DNA of 64,000 nucleotides from positions 4,588,001 through 4,652,000 of the forward strand of contig NZ_JQNN01000001.1 of the NCBI RefSeq assembly GCF_000745265.1. The letters run 5' to 3'. Positions 43,951 through 54,052 of this stretch are shown here, piece after piece (the first letter of the stretch is position 1; the number at the start of each line of letters is the position of its first letter). The notes beneath the pieces were generated by a model that did no database searches, had not been told where the DNA came from, and saw only the letters and a program-made list of their open reading frames with translations. Position numbers and translations under genes: made by a program. This DNA comes from Massilia sp. 9096 (GTDB lineage Bacteria; Pseudomonadota; Gammaproteobacteria; Burkholderiales; Burkholderiaceae_D).

Positions 43951-43982
43951 AAGGGCGGACCTGGTTGCCCAGGCCCGCCCTT
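43951..43982 (-). terminator. Hairpin after the upstream porin gene
   Basis: AAGGGCGG/CCGCCCTT plus CCTGG/CCAGG (one mismatch between them) with a 4-nt loop, 37 bases past the stop of the porin gene at 44020-45120. There is no long U-run. Confidence 0.5.
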
Positions 43983-44019
43983 GCGGTACTGCGGAAACGG
44001 GGGCGAGCCCCGCTTCAGA

Positions 44020-45120
44020 TTAGAACGAGTGGTTGATGCCCAGATCGTAGTAGGTGTAGGTCGGGGTGGTCGGCGAGAACATCATGACCGAGTTCACGCG
44101 GGTGAAGCTCACGACGTCCTTCTTCTTCGACGCATCGACGTACAGGTAGGTACGCTTCGACAGGCTGTACTCGTAACCCAGCGACAGCTGCTTGGTCTTG
44201 GCGGTGTCTTCGATGTGCTTCTGACCGTAACCAGCCAGCACCTTGCCCGGGCCGATGCCGTAGGTTGCGCCCACCAGCCACGAACGGGTGATCGGAGCGA
44301 CGGTGTTGGTGTGGTCCTGGTTCTGGTGGCTGTAGGTGGCCATCAGTTTCAGTTCCGGGGTTGCCGAGATCGAGCCGGCAGCCGACCAGACCTTCGATTC
44401 GACGGCGTTACGCTCGTAACCCAGCATTGCAGCGGCCGGACCGTTGTTGTAGGTTGCGGCGACCGAGAACGGGTTGGCCGAAGCTTGTGCGCCCGAAGCG
44501 TACGAAGCGGCGCCGGCGCCCATGCCGTAGACGGCTGCGCCGCCCGAGATGGCTTCCTTGGTTGCCCACGAAGCGTTCACCTGGAAACCGCTGACGACCG
44601 GCGAGTTATAGAACACGGCGTTCGAGATACGGTTGCTGTTGCCGCCGGTCGACAGACCGTTGGTGCCAACACTGCCGGCATCCAGCGGAGCCGAGTTGAA
44701 GCCGGCGACGCTGATGTCGGTATAGAAACCCAGCGGGGTCGGCAGGCCGTGCCACGGTTCGAACGAACCGATCACTTCCTGGTACGGGGTCAGGCCGCGG
44801 CCCAGACGGACCATACCGAAATCACCCGACAGACCGACGCGGCTCTGGCCCTGGAACAGCGGGCGCACGTTGTTTTCCAGCGTGCCGGTGTCCGGCTCGT
44901 AGCGGATTTCCAGCTGGAACAGAGCGGTCAGGCCGCTGCCCAGGTCTTCGGTACCTTTGAAGCCCAGGGTGTTGGCGGCGCGCTTGCCGATGGCCAGGGT
45001 CGAGTCGGTACGCTTGGTCACGCCAGCGTCGACGTTACCGTAGATCTGCACAGCGGTTTGGGCTTGCGCCACGCCGGCGAAAGCGCCCAGCAGAGCGACT
45101 GCCACGAGTGATTTTTTCAT
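44020..45120 (-). CDS. Gram-negative trimeric porin (OmpC-like), likely major
   Basis: A 366-residue porin: signal peptide MKKSLVAVALLGAFAGVAQAQ, first strand TAVQIYGNVDAGVTK, ALFQLEIRYEPDTGTLE, the conserved FGMVRLGRGLTP turn and terminal GINHSF. Codon use looks more biased to preferred codons than in the neighbouring porin (many gtt/acc-type choices in the minus strand), compatible with high expression; this is an impression, not a calculation. AAGGA lies upstream. Confidence 0.92.
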   Translation of the reverse strand: MKKSLVAVALLGAFAGVAQAQTAVQIYGNVDAGVTKRTDSTLAIGKRAANTLGFKGTEDLGSGLTALFQLEIRYEPDTGTLENNVRPLFQGQSRVGLSGDFGMVRLGRGLTPYQEVIGSFEPWHGLPTPLGFYTDISVAGFNSAPLDAGSVGTNGLSTGGNSNRISNAVFYNSPVVSGFQVNASWATKEAISGGAAVYGMGAGAASYASGAQASANPFSVAATYNNGPAAAMLGYERNAVESKVWSAAGSISATPELKLMATYSHQNQDHTNTVAPITRSWLVGATYGIGPGKVLAGYGQKHIEDTAKTKQLSLGYEYSLSKRTYLYVDASKKKDVVSFTRVNSVMMFSPTTPTYTYYDLGINHSF

Positions 45121-45561
45121 CTATTTGTATCCTTATAAAATGATTCGAAGGAATCCAGAGAGCATTGAGATTTTTTTTGGTTTCTGAATACTCGGATGCC
45201 TAAACCTTAATTGCATAAAGCGTCAAGATTGTCGGATTTGTCAATTATGACCGCTTGACTTGGTCGAAAGCCAATAAATCCAATCGTGCTGTTGTATTTT
45301 CGAAACGCCGGCACATGGGCAGAGCCCCGACCTTGAACGCGTTTTATGTTTCCTTTGGGCATCATCAGACTGACATCATACTGCCGCGTTTGTGCAGGCT
45401 CAAACGGCTGTGTAATCGCAAACGTATCGCCCCGACACCGCTTTAGACTCTCGCCCATCCGACGTCGGCCTTGCGGTTTCGCGTTATGCGAGCTCATCTG
45501 GAGCTAACATGCGTCGATCCGCACGCATCTGCTCGGCGTCCTAACAACCAGAAAATGAGCG
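45121..45561. other. Intergenic region between the porin and Sel1 genes
   Basis: 441 bases without a supported gene. The half near 45121-45250 is AT-rich and probably holds the porin leader and promoter (TTGACA on the minus strand near 45235-45240 is a candidate -35). The reverse frame at 45207-45497 has no ribosome-binding site or recognisable motif. Confidence 0.5.
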
Positions 45562-47118
45562 ATGGCAAATCGTGAAGAGTTAGCGATCATTCGAGGCGCA
45601 CGTAGTGGTGTTGCAGATTCGCAACTGGCGCTTGGGAAGCTCTATCTGTTCGGCAGTACTGGCCTGCCCAAAAGCCCGCAGACCGCCCTGCACTGGCTGG
45701 ATCGGGCCGCGCGCCAGGGATGCGCCGAAGCATGGCGCTTGATCGGCAACCATATCCCGCTCGAGCTCGCGCAGCAGCATCCGGAAACCTTGGCGTGGTA
45801 CGAAAAAGCGTATGACAGCGGCCTGGTGCGCGCGGGGCTGGTGTACGCCCAGCTGACGCTCGCCAACGGGCAGACACGTCCGACTCCGGCCCAGCGCGCC
45901 AAGGCGCTGCATGCCCTCGGGGAGGCGGGACGAGCCGGTTTTGCCGAAGCCCAGTGGCTGCTGGCGCGCGAACATTGGACGCCAGCCCACGGTCCTGCCG
46001 GCGCCGCCGCGCCGCAAGCGAGGGAAGGCAGGCCGTCCGCCCAGCGCTGGCCGCGGCGCGCCGCCGACAGCGACATGGCGCCGGCCCAGTTCGCGCTGCT
46101 GGAACAACTTTGGGACAAGCACGATCGGGCCGGCTACCTGGAGCGCGCGTTGCCGCTGGCGCGCTCGCTGGCCGACACCGCAGCGGCCCAGGGCCGTGGG
46201 TGCGCCCGCTTGTCGCCGGACGAGGTGGCGCTGCTCTCGCGCTGCGCCCGCCTGGTCGAAGCCGGGGCGCTTGCGCACGACGTCGCGGCGCACGAACTGC
46301 GCACGTTCTGGGAGCTTGCGGCAGCCGAGCAGGACAGCCATGCCCAGCTGGCGCTCGGCCTGTGGTGCGCGCGCATGCGCGTGGACGGCAAACGGATGCC
46401 GGACAACAGCGGCGCCGCCAATTTCAAGAAGGCCGTGCGCTGGCTGAGCCTGGCAGGCGAACAGGGACTGGCCGAAGCCTGGTATGCGCTGTCGCGCATT
46501 TATATCAAGCCGGAGTTCTCGCAGCGTAATGTATTAGAAGCACAAAAATACCTGGAGCGCGCCGCCGAGATGGGCTACCGCGACGCCCAGCTCGAGTGCG
46601 GCAATGCCGCCTGGCGCGCGCGTCGCGAAAACGAGGGCAACGACGTGCGCGCGCTGTTCTGGCTGCAAAAGGCGGCCGCCCAGGGGTGCGCGAAAGCGGC
46701 GGCGATGCTGCTCAAGATTGCGCCACGCAATCCCGGCGCCTGGAAAGGGCTGGCAACGCAGCTGGAAGGACGCGACCTGTCCGAGCATCCGCTGCTGGCA
46801 GCCAGGCTCGAGCTGGCGCTGGCATTCGGACTGAGTCGCGCCGAAACCTTGCTGTTGGACGTGAAAAGTGCCGACCGCGGCCATTGCCTGGTGGTCGATA
46901 TCCGCGCCAGCTACGGACGCAGCCGGCGCCGCCTGGTGCTGGTCGACACGATGCAGGAGCGCCAGCTGCTGGACCGGGTGGCCGCCGTGTTCGAGGAAGT
47001 CGATTGTGGTCCGGGCGGGCTGGAAGGCAATTACCGGCAGCGCCTGTACCGCTTGCGCACGCTGTTGCCGGAAGCGGACGCTGCCGCTGCGGACCTGGAT
47101 TATGTGCTGGCGGCCTGA
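45562..47118 (+). CDS. Sel1-repeat (TPR-like) protein
   Basis: A 518-residue protein, soluble, without a signal peptide. Sel1-like repeats occur at the N-terminus (DSQLALGKLYLFG, TALHWLDRAARQGCAEAWRL, AGRAGFAEAQWLLA) and again in the middle (AVRWLSLAGEQGLAEAWYAL, KYLERAAEMGYRDAQLECG, LFWLQKAAAQGCAKAAAML). The last ~100 residues form a separate domain (LLLDVKSADRGHCLVVDIRA). Sel1 proteins scaffold protein interactions; no partner is evident. It is convergent with dapF. Confidence 0.8.
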   Translation: MANREELAIIRGARSGVADSQLALGKLYLFGSTGLPKSPQTALHWLDRAARQGCAEAWRLIGNHIPLELAQQHPETLAWYEKAYDSGLVRAGLVYAQLTLANGQTRPTPAQRAKALHALGEAGRAGFAEAQWLLAREHWTPAHGPAGAAAPQAREGRPSAQRWPRRAADSDMAPAQFALLEQLWDKHDRAGYLERALPLARSLADTAAAQGRGCARLSPDEVALLSRCARLVEAGALAHDVAAHELRTFWELAAAEQDSHAQLALGLWCARMRVDGKRMPDNSGAANFKKAVRWLSLAGEQGLAEAWYALSRIYIKPEFSQRNVLEAQKYLERAAEMGYRDAQLECGNAAWRARRENEGNDVRALFWLQKAAAQGCAKAAAMLLKIAPRNPGAWKGLATQLEGRDLSEHPLLAARLELALAFGLSRAETLLLDVKSADRGHCLVVDIRASYGRSRRRLVLVDTMQERQLLDRVAAVFEEVDCGPGGLEGNYRQRLYRLRTLLPEADAAAADLDYVLAA

Positions 47119-47152
47119 TGCGTGGGGCCGAGCGCCAAGCCGGGTCGATACA

Positions 47153-48016
47153 TCAAAGCTCGATCTCGCCTTCGAACACGGTTTCGGCCGGACCGCTCAA
47201 ATACACCGGCGCCCCGTCACCATCCCAGCGGATGGTCAAACGGCCACCGCGCGCCTCGACCTGGACCGGCGAATCGAGCAGGCCGCGCCGGATACCGGCC
47301 ACGACCGCCGCGCAGGCGCCGGTCCCGCAGGCCAGGGTTTCGCCGGCGCCGCGCTCGAATACACGCAGTTTCACGTGGCGGCGGTCCAGCACTTGCAGGA
47401 AGCCGGCATTGACGCGCTTCGGAAAACGCGGATGGTGCTCGATCTGCGGACCGGTTTCCAGCACAGGCGCGGTCTCGACGTCGTCGACCACTTGCACCGC
47501 ATGCGGATTGCCCATCGATACCACCGACACCAGCACGGTCTGTTCGGCGCCGCGCTCGGACACCGTGATCGGCCACAGCGTGTCCTGTCCTTGCGCAACC
47601 CCGCTCAGGCCGGCGCTGTCGAACGGCACGCGCGCCGGTTCCAGCACCGGGGCGCCCATGTCGACCGTCACGCTGCCGTCGTCTTCGAGGCGCGGCGTGA
47701 TGATGCCGGCCATGGTCTGCACGCGGATGGCGCGCTTGTCGGTCAGGCCCTTGTCGCTGACGAAACGCACGAACGCGCGCGAGCCGTTGCCGCATTGTTC
47801 GACCTCGCCGCCGTCGTTGTTGAAGATACGGTAGCGGAAATCGCAGCCGTCCTCGTCCGGGCGTTCGACGATCAGGATCTGGTCGGCGCCGATGCCGAAG
47901 CGGCGGTCGGCGAGCTTGCGCCATTGCTCGCCGGTGAAATCGAGGGACTGGTTGATCGCGTCGATCACGACGAAATCGTTGCCGGCGCCATGCATCTTGG
48001 TGAACTTGAGTTTCAT
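47153..48016 (-). CDS. dapF: Diaminopimelate epimerase
   Basis: A 287-residue enzyme with the two catalytic Cys in [17 protein letters not shown] and [14 protein letters not shown], and the typical start [16 protein letters not shown]. It converts LL- to meso-diaminopimelate for lysine and peptidoglycan. The frame is open upstream into the acyltransferase gene, but the ATG at 48016 gives the standard N-terminus. It follows two acyltransferase genes on the same strand. Confidence 0.95.
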   Translation of the reverse strand: MKLKFTKMHGAGNDFVVIDAINQSLDFTGEQWRKLADRRFGIGADQILIVERPDEDGCDFRYRIFNNDGGEVEQCGNGSRAFVRFVSDKGLTDKRAIRVQTMAGIITPRLEDDGSVTVDMGAPVLEPARVPFDSAGLSGVAQGQDTLWPITVSERGAEQTVLVSVVSMGNPHAVQVVDDVETAPVLETGPQIEHHPRFPKRVNAGFLQVLDRRHVKLRVFERGAGETLACGTGACAAVVAGIRRGLLDSPVQVEARGGRLTIRWDGDGAPVYLSGPAETVFEGEIEL

Positions 48017-48027
48017 GTTGAATCCGC

Positions 48028-48891
48028 TTAATCGTAGAACGAGGGCTCGCCGGGCGGCCGGGTCTTGAAGCGCTTGTGAGTCCAGAAGTACTCGGCTGGA
48101 TGCTCGCGCACACGATCCTCGATGAAGGCGTTCATGCGGCGCGTGGCGGCAATGATGTCGTCGCCGGGATAGTCTTCCCACGCCGGATAAAATTGTACTC
48201 GGTAGCCATTGTAATCAGGTAAGAAAGTGGCGATGACCGGGATGACCTTGGCACCGGTCGCGCCTGCCAGACGGCCCATCGCAGTCAGGGTTGCGGCCGG
48301 GACACCGAAGAAGGGCACGAAGGCCGCGTCTTTCTCGCCGAAGTCCATGTCGGGCAACATGTAGTAAGGCAGGCCCTCGCGCAGCGCGCGGATGATCGGC
48401 TTGATGCCGGCTTCGCGCGTAAACAGGCGGACCGGACCGTAGCGTTCGCGGCCATAACGCAACAAATCGTCGAATGCCTTGTTCTTTTGCGGCGCATACA
48501 TGGTCGACAAAGGCATCACGCGCGCCGCCACGCCGCCCACGTCCAGGCACACGAAGTGCGGACAGAACAGGATGGTCGGTCCATCCTTCATCTGGGCCTC
48601 GGGGACGGCCGGCTCGATGTGGATCAGGCGGCGGATGCGCTCGAACGAGGCCCACCAGATCAGCGAGCGCTCCAGGATGCTGCGCGAATACGCCATGAAG
48701 TGGCGCTTGGCGATGTCGACGCGCTGCGCTTCGGTCAGCTCCGGCATGCACAGGCGCAGATTGATGCGGGCGATCTTGCGTCGTTTCGGGATCGCGTAAT
48801 ACATCAGCCAGCCGACGGCGTTGCCGAGGCGACCCAGGATAGGCAGCGGCAACCAATGCAGCAGCCACAGGAATGCAATCAGGATCCTCAT
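48028..48891 (-). CDS. LpxL/HtrB-type lysophospholipid acyltransferase (second of pair)
   Basis: A 287-residue acyltransferase: N-terminal membrane helix ([21 protein letters not shown]), the HX4D motif in [12 protein letters not shown], substrate-binding [22 protein letters not shown] and a C-terminal [21 protein letters not shown]. It probably transfers a secondary acyl chain to lipid A (or ornithine-type lipid) at the inner membrane. It overlaps the upstream acyltransferase gene by 4 bases and precedes dapF by 11. Confidence 0.9.
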   Translation of the reverse strand: MRILIAFLWLLHWLPLPILGRLGNAVGWLMYYAIPKRRKIARINLRLCMPELTEAQRVDIAKRHFMAYSRSILERSLIWWASFERIRRLIHIEPAVPEAQMKDGPTILFCPHFVCLDVGGVAARVMPLSTMYAPQKNKAFDDLLRYGRERYGPVRLFTREAGIKPIIRALREGLPYYMLPDMDFGEKDAAFVPFFGVPAATLTAMGRLAGATGAKVIPVIATFLPDYNGYRVQFYPAWEDYPGDDIIAATRRMNAFIEDRVREHPAEYFWTHKRFKTRPPGEPSFYD

Positions 48892-49739
48892 GCGACCGCC
48901 TCGGCGCCCGGCGCCGCGACGCCCTGAGGACGCTTGTAGCGGTTGTAGCTCCAGAAATACTGGGACGGGGCGCGCGCGATCAACTGTTCCATCGCGCGAT
49001 TGATGGCGGCGGCCTGCTCGGCCGGCGTGCCCGTCAGTTCACCTTCGAACGGCACGAAGCGGATCACGTAGCCGCGCCCGAACGGCAGGCGTTCGGCGTA
49101 GGTCAGCAGGATGTCGGCCTTGCCCAGCTGGGCCAGCTTGGCCGGCAGCGTCATCGTATAGGCATCGCGGCCGAAGAAGGGTGCCCAGACGCCTTCGCCT
49201 TCCTGCGGCACCTGGTCCGGCAGCACGCCGACCGGCTGGCCGCCCTTGAGCGCCTTGACCAGCATGCGCACCCCCGACAGGGTGGCCGGCGCCAGGTGCA
49301 TGTTCTGGCGCGCACGTGCGCCCTCGACCAGCGGCTTGAGCGCGCTTTTACGCGGCGGGCGGTACATCACGGTCAATTCGATGCGCAGCGACACCTGCTG
49401 GGCCGTGAGTTCGAAACAGCCCAGGTGTGGCGTCAGGAACACGATGCCTTTGCCACTGTCGAGCTGGCGCTGGACGAGTTCCCAGTTTTCCATGCGCACG
49501 TGGCCCGTCACGCGCGGCTGCGGCGCACACCAGACGAAAGGCAGTTCGACGATGGCTTTGCCCGACTCGGCGATGGCGGCGCGCAGGTGGCCGCCGTAGC
49601 CGGCGCGCTCGAGGTTGCCGCGCAGCCGGCGGCGGTAAGACGGGGAGGCGAGATAGACCGCCCATCCGAGAGCGGTGCCCAGTGCATGTAGCACAGATAG
49701 CGGGAACACCGACAGGGCGCGGAACAAGAGAACGAGCAT
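48888..49739 (-). CDS. LpxL/HtrB-type lipid A acyltransferase (first of pair)
   Basis: A 283-residue acyltransferase: N-terminal hydrophobic segment, HX4E motif in LTPHLGCFELTA, VMYRPPRKSALKPLVEGAR and C-terminal ARAPSQYFWSYNRYKRPQG. The family members with this layout add lauroyl or myristoyl chains to Kdo2-lipid IVA. The two adjacent genes may add different chains. It is divergent from metK with a 179-base gap. Confidence 0.9.
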   Translation of the reverse strand: MLVLLFRALSVFPLSVLHALGTALGWAVYLASPSYRRRLRGNLERAGYGGHLRAAIAESGKAIVELPFVWCAPQPRVTGHVRMENWELVQRQLDSGKGIVFLTPHLGCFELTAQQVSLRIELTVMYRPPRKSALKPLVEGARARQNMHLAPATLSGVRMLVKALKGGQPVGVLPDQVPQEGEGVWAPFFGRDAYTMTLPAKLAQLGKADILLTYAERLPFGRGYVIRFVPFEGELTGTPAEQAAAINRAMEQLIARAPSQYFWSYNRYKRPQGVAAPGAEAVA

Positions 49740-49918
49740 TTATTGATTTAGGGTAGAGGTCAAACGACTTGCACTGCTAAAATTTTTTAAGGAGCGTAAA
49801 ATACCACTTTGAGCAGTATCCGCGGAGTTAATGACAACTTGCGAAGCGGAATATAAATATCGCTAAAGCGTCGCAGGCTTTGATGCTGCGGCAATTCTCA
49901 ACAGTATCAGGAGCCCCA

Positions 49919-51088
49919 ATGTCTTCCAATGACTACCTGTTTACTTCCGAATCCGTTTCGGAAGGCCATCCGGACAAAGTCGCCGACCAAATTTCCGACG
50001 CCATTCTGGACGCCATCCTCGAGCAGGATCCGCAAGCGCGCGTCGCGGCCGAAACCCTGTGCAACACGGGCCTGGTCGTGCTGGCCGGTGAGATCACCAC
50101 GCACGCGAACGTCGATTATATTCAAGTTGCGCGCAACACCATCAAGCGCATCGGTTACGACAACACCGATTTCGGCATCGACTACAAGGGTTGCGCGGTG
50201 CTGGTCGCGTATGACAAGCAGTCCCCTGACATCGCGCAAGGCGTCGACGAAGGCGCGGGCCTGGACCTCGACCAGGGCGCCGGCGACCAGGGCCTGATGT
50301 TCGGCTACGCCTGCGACGAAACGCCGGAACTGATGCCGGCCGCGATCTATTACGCGCACCGCCTGGTCGAGCGCCAGTCGCAGCTGCGCAAGGATGGGCG
50401 CCTGCCCTGGCTGCGTCCGGACGCCAAGTCGCAGGTCACGTTGCGCTACCTCAACGGTCGTCCTGTGTCGGTGAACACCGTCGTGCTGTCGACCCAGCAC
50501 GCGCCGGAAGTCAGCCACAGCCAGATCGAAGAAGCCGTCATCGAAGAGATCATCAAGCCGGTGCTGCCGAAAGAGTGGCTGCAGGACACCCGCTACCTGG
50601 TCAACCCGACCGGCCGCTTCGTTATCGGCGGCCCGCAGGGCGACTGCGGCCTGACCGGCCGCAAGATCATCGTCGACACCTACGGCGGCGCAGCCCCGCA
50701 CGGCGGCGGCGCGTTCTCCGGCAAGGATCCGTCCAAGGTCGACCGCTCGGCCGCCTACGCCGCCCGTTACGTGGCCAAGAACGTCGTCGCCGCCGGCCTG
50801 GCGCGCCAGTGCCAGGTGCAGGTCAGCTACGCGATCGGCGTGGCCAAGCCGATCAACATCACCGTCTACACCGAAGGCACCGGCGTGATCTCGGACGACA
50901 AGATCGCCGAACTGGTGATGGAACACTTCGACCTGCGCCCCAAAGGCATCGTGCAGATGCTCGACCTGCTGCGTCCGATCTACCAGAAGAGCGCCGCTTA
51001 CGGCCACTTCGGCCGCGAAGAGCCGGAATTCAGCTGGGAGCGCACCGACAAGGCGGCGCTGCTGCGCGCCGAAGCCGGCCTGTCCTGA
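49919..51088 (+). CDS. metK: S-adenosylmethionine synthetase
   Basis: A 389-residue enzyme: [50 protein letters not shown] and [16 protein letters not shown], the ATP- and methionine-binding loops. It makes SAM from methionine and ATP. The ATG at 49919 has GGAG five bases upstream; the frame is open 13 codons further but without support. It starts the methyl cycle cluster with ahcY and metF. Confidence 0.97.
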   Translation: MSSNDYLFTSESVSEGHPDKVADQISDAILDAILEQDPQARVAAETLCNTGLVVLAGEITTHANVDYIQVARNTIKRIGYDNTDFGIDYKGCAVLVAYDKQSPDIAQGVDEGAGLDLDQGAGDQGLMFGYACDETPELMPAAIYYAHRLVERQSQLRKDGRLPWLRPDAKSQVTLRYLNGRPVSVNTVVLSTQHAPEVSHSQIEEAVIEEIIKPVLPKEWLQDTRYLVNPTGRFVIGGPQGDCGLTGRKIIVDTYGGAAPHGGGAFSGKDPSKVDRSAAYAARYVAKNVVAAGLARQCQVQVSYAIGVAKPINITVYTEGTGVISDDKIAELVMEHFDLRPKGIVQMLDLLRPIYQKSAAYGHFGREEPEFSWERTDKAALLRAEAGLS

Positions 51089-51098
51089 CGCCGGCCAT

Positions 51099-51128
51099 CC
51101 CAACGGACGCGTGGCAAGGCGTCCGTTG
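51099..51128 (+). terminator. Hairpin after metK
   Basis: CCAACGGACGC/GCGTCCGTTGG, an 11-bp stem with an 8-nt loop, 10 bases after the metK stop. There is no U-run, so it may stabilise the mRNA end instead of terminating. Confidence 0.45.
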
Positions 51129-51184
51129 GATTCCTGCATGGCTGATGCGGCACAAGCGCATCTTCCATGCTAAACTTGCCCATT

Positions 51185-51249
51185 CCGAGGAGCGTTGCGA
51201 CGAAAGTTCTACCTTTCGCCAGGCTCGGATAGATCCAACCGCGCTCACG
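51185..51249 (+). ncRNA. SAH riboswitch controlling ahcY
   Basis: CCGAGGAGCGTTGCGACG, then GCCAGGCTCGG and finally CCGCGCTCACG match the consensus of the S-adenosylhomocysteine riboswitch of beta- and gammaproteobacteria: GAGGAGCG pairs with GCTC..., and GCCAGGCTCGG closes the P1 stem with CCGAG. It sits 33 bases before the ahcY start. SAH binding is expected to raise ahcY expression, so that SAH is cleared. Confidence 0.92.
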
Positions 51250-51281
51250 TTACTTTTTTCTTAACATGAAAGGAGGGCGTG

Positions 51282-52697
51282 ATGAACGCCGTACTCAAAG
51301 AATCCAAGCAAGACTTCCTGGTCGCCGACCTGTCCCTGTCCGCATGGGGCGAGAAGGAAATCCGCATTGCGGAAACCGAAATGCCGGGCCTGATGGCCAT
51401 CCGCGAGGAATACGCCGCCAGCCAGCCGCTGAAGGGCGCGCGCATCGCCGGTTCCCTGCACATGACCATCCAGACCGCCGTGCTGATCCGCACGCTGGAA
51501 GCGCTGGGCGCGCAAGTGCGCTGGGCCTCGTGCAACATCTACTCGACGCAAGACCACGCTGCTGCCGCCATCGCCGCGGTCGGCACCCCGGTGTTCGCCG
51601 TCAAGGGCGAAACCCTGGACGAGTACTGGGATTACACCCACCGCATCTTCGAATGGCCGGGTGACAACCACGCCAACATGATCCTGGACGACGGCGGCGA
51701 TGCCACCCTGCTGCTGCACCTGGGCGTGCGCGCCGAGAAGGACATCTCGGTGCTGGACAAGCCGGGTTCGGAAGAAGAAATCTGCCTGTTCAACGCGATC
51801 AAGGGCCGTCTGGCCATCGATCCGCAGTGGTATTCGAAGCGCCTGCCGGAAATCCGCGGCGTGACCGAAGAGACCACCACCGGCGTGCACCGCCTGTACC
51901 AGATGCACCAGGAAGGCAAGCTGGCCTTCCCGGCGATCAACGTCAACGACTCCGTCACCAAGTCGAAGTTCGACAACCTGTACGGCTGCCGCGAATCGCT
52001 GGTCGACGGCATCAAGCGCGCGACCGACGTGATGATCGCCGGTAAGATCGCCGTCATCGCCGGCTACGGCGACGTGGGCAAGGGCTCGGCCCAGGCCATG
52101 CGTGCCCTGTCGGCCCAGGTCTGGGTCACCGAGATCGACCCGATCTGCGCACTGCAGGCCGCGATGGAAGGCTACCGCGTCGTGACCATGGACTACGCTG
52201 CCGAGCACGGCGACATTTTCGTCACCTGCACCGGCAACTACCACGTCATCACCGAAGCCCACATGCAGAAGATGAAGGACCAGGCGATCGTCTGCAACAT
52301 CGGCCACTTCGACAACGAAATCGAAGTCGCGGCACTGAAGAAGTACGAGTGGGAAAACATCAAGCCGCAGGTCGATCATGTGATCTTCCCGGACGGCAAG
52401 CGCATCATCCTGCTGGCCGAAGGCCGCCTGGTGAACCTGGGCTGCGGCACCGGTCACCCGTCGTACGTGATGAGCTCGTCGTTCGCGAACCAGACCATCG
52501 CCCAGATCGAGCTGTTCATGAACACCGCCGAGTATCCGGTCGGCGTGTACACCCTGCCGAAGAAGCTGGACGAGAAGGTCGCGCGCCTGCAGCTGAAAAA
52601 GCTGAATGCGCAGCTGACCACGCTGACCGATGAGCAGGCCGCTTACATCACCGTCAGCAAGGAAGGTCCGTACAAGCCAGAGCACTACCGCTACTAA
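51282..52697 (+). CDS. ahcY: S-adenosylhomocysteine hydrolase
   Basis: A 471-residue enzyme with [16 protein letters not shown], the NAD-binding [27 protein letters not shown] and the C-terminal [10 protein letters not shown]. It splits SAH to adenosine and homocysteine. AGGAGG five bases before the ATG at 51282 is strong; a GTG one codon earlier is possible. It is preceded by the SAH riboswitch and followed by a small membrane protein gene and metF. Confidence 0.97.
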   Translation: MNAVLKESKQDFLVADLSLSAWGEKEIRIAETEMPGLMAIREEYAASQPLKGARIAGSLHMTIQTAVLIRTLEALGAQVRWASCNIYSTQDHAAAAIAAVGTPVFAVKGETLDEYWDYTHRIFEWPGDNHANMILDDGGDATLLLHLGVRAEKDISVLDKPGSEEEICLFNAIKGRLAIDPQWYSKRLPEIRGVTEETTTGVHRLYQMHQEGKLAFPAINVNDSVTKSKFDNLYGCRESLVDGIKRATDVMIAGKIAVIAGYGDVGKGSAQAMRALSAQVWVTEIDPICALQAAMEGYRVVTMDYAAEHGDIFVTCTGNYHVITEAHMQKMKDQAIVCNIGHFDNEIEVAALKKYEWENIKPQVDHVIFPDGKRIILLAEGRLVNLGCGTGHPSYVMSSSFANQTIAQIELFMNTAEYPVGVYTLPKKLDEKVARLQLKKLNAQLTTLTDEQAAYITVSKEGPYKPEHYRY

Positions 52698-52800
52698 TCC
52701 GCTTTAGTAGTCTGGTAAGCTCTTCCGTGAAAGCGCCGTGCGCGGGCTGCATGCCCGTTCCGGCGCGCCGGACCCGTTCGCCTTCACGAAAGACACCCAC

Positions 52801-53154
52801 ATGCGCTTGCTCCTGACCTGGTTGATCAATGCCGCAGCCCTGATGGCGCTGCCTTACCTGATGCATTCCGTGACCGTAACCCACCTGGGGGCTGCGCTGG
52901 TCGCCGCCCTGGTGCTGGGGCTGGTCAACACCTTCATTCGCCCGGTATTGGTCGTGCTGACCCTGCCGGTGACGGTGGTGTCGCTCGGTTTGTTCATCCT
53001 GGTGATCAATGCGCTGATGTTTTTGCTGGTGGCGCACCTGGTCGAGGGTTTCCACGTGGCCGGCTTCGGATCGGCCTTCGTGGCGGCCATTTTATATAGT
53101 GTGATTTCGTGGGCGCTTTCGACTTTACTCCTCAATAAAGATGGAAACCCCTGA
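52801..53154 (+). CDS. Phage-holin family 4 (YvlD-like) membrane protein
   Basis: A 117-residue protein with four predicted membrane segments (LLLTWLINAAALMALPYLM, LGAALVAALVLGLVN, LPVTVVSLGLFILVINALMFLL and AFVAAILYSVISWALSTLLL). It fits the small family named for phage holins but widespread in chromosomes; there is no sign of lysis genes. It overlaps metF by 14 bases. Upstream frame codons (from 52738) do not look membrane-like, so the ATG at 52801 is taken. Confidence 0.85.
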   Translation: MRLLLTWLINAAALMALPYLMHSVTVTHLGAALVAALVLGLVNTFIRPVLVVLTLPVTVVSLGLFILVINALMFLLVAHLVEGFHVAGFGSAFVAAILYSVISWALSTLLLNKDGNP

Positions 53155-53974
53155 CATCAGTATCGAGTTTTTCCCGCCCAAGACTCCCGAGGGCGCGGAC
53201 AAGCTGCGCACGGCTCGCCAGCGGCTGGCCGAGCTCCAACCCAAGTATTTTTCCGTCACCTTCGGCGCCGGCGGCAGCACCCAGCAGGGCACGCTGTCGA
53301 CCGTGAAGGAAATCCAGTCCGAAGGCCACGTCGGCGCGCCCCACCTGTCGTGCGTGGGCGCCACGCGCGAATCGATCCGTGCGATCTTGAACGAATTCAA
53401 GTCGCATGACATCCGCCGCCTGGTCGCGCTGCGTGGCGATTTGCCGAGCGGTTACGGTGGCGCCGGCGAGCTGCGCTATGCCAGCGACCTGGTCGAATTC
53501 ATCCGCGCGGAAACGGGCGACAGGTTCCACATCGAAGTGGCGGCCTATCCGGAAATGCATCCGCAGGCGCGCTCGCCCCAGGACGACCTGCAGGCGTTCG
53601 CGCGCAAGGTGCAGGCCGGCGCCAACGCGGCGATCACGCAGTATTTCTATAACCCGGACGCCTACTTCGCGTTCGTCGACAACACGCGCAAGCTCGGCGT
53701 CGACGTGCCGATCGTGCCCGGCATCATGCCGATCACGAACACCACGCAGCTGATGCGTTTTTCCGACATGTGCGGCGCCGAAATCCCGCGCTGGATCCGC
53801 CTCAAGCTGGCCAGCTTCGGCGACGACAGCGCGTCGATCAAGGCGTTCGGACTCGACGTGGTGACCGGCTTGTGCGAGCGCCTCATCGCCGGTGGCGCGC
53901 CGGGCCTGCATTTCTACAGCATGAACCAGGCTGGACCGACGACTGCAATCTGTCAGCGTTTGCAAGGTCACTGA
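53141..53974 (+). CDS. metF: 5,10-methylenetetrahydrofolate reductase
   Basis: A 277-residue FAD enzyme with ISIEFFPPKTPEG at the start (the Glu and Phe of the catalytic region), VTFGAGGST, LVALRGDLPSG and QYFYNPDAYF, plus HFYSMNQA near the end. It makes 5-methyl-THF for homocysteine remethylation. It belongs to the metK-ahcY-metF cluster and is followed by a clear terminator. Confidence 0.96.
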   Translation: METPDISIEFFPPKTPEGADKLRTARQRLAELQPKYFSVTFGAGGSTQQGTLSTVKEIQSEGHVGAPHLSCVGATRESIRAILNEFKSHDIRRLVALRGDLPSGYGGAGELRYASDLVEFIRAETGDRFHIEVAAYPEMHPQARSPQDDLQAFARKVQAGANAAITQYFYNPDAYFAFVDNTRKLGVDVPIVPGIMPITNTTQLMRFSDMCGAEIPRWIRLKLASFGDDSASIKAFGLDVVTGLCERLIAGGAPGLHFYSMNQAGPTTAICQRLQGH

Positions 53975-54016
53975 TTCAAAGCCGCCAACGGCAGCCAAGG
54001 CCGCAGCGCCGTCAGG

Positions 54017-54051
54017 AATGCCCGCAGCCACCAGCGTGCGGGCATTTTTTT
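54017..54051 (+). terminator. Rho-independent terminator after metF
   Basis: AATGCCCGC/GCGGGCATT, a 9-bp stem with a 12-nt loop, followed by seven T (54045-54051). It ends the metK-ahcY-metF unit just before the convergent 5-formyl-THF cyclo-ligase gene. Confidence 0.85.
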
Positions 54052-54052
54052 A

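Noticed and set aside
45207..45497. A 96-codon minus-strand frame upstream of the porin gene
   Set aside because: No ribosome-binding site or motif, and it overlaps the probable porin promoter region.
52801..53154. The holin-family membrane protein as a sign of a prophage
   Set aside because: The family name is historical; the gene sits between ahcY and metF with no endolysin or phage genes near.
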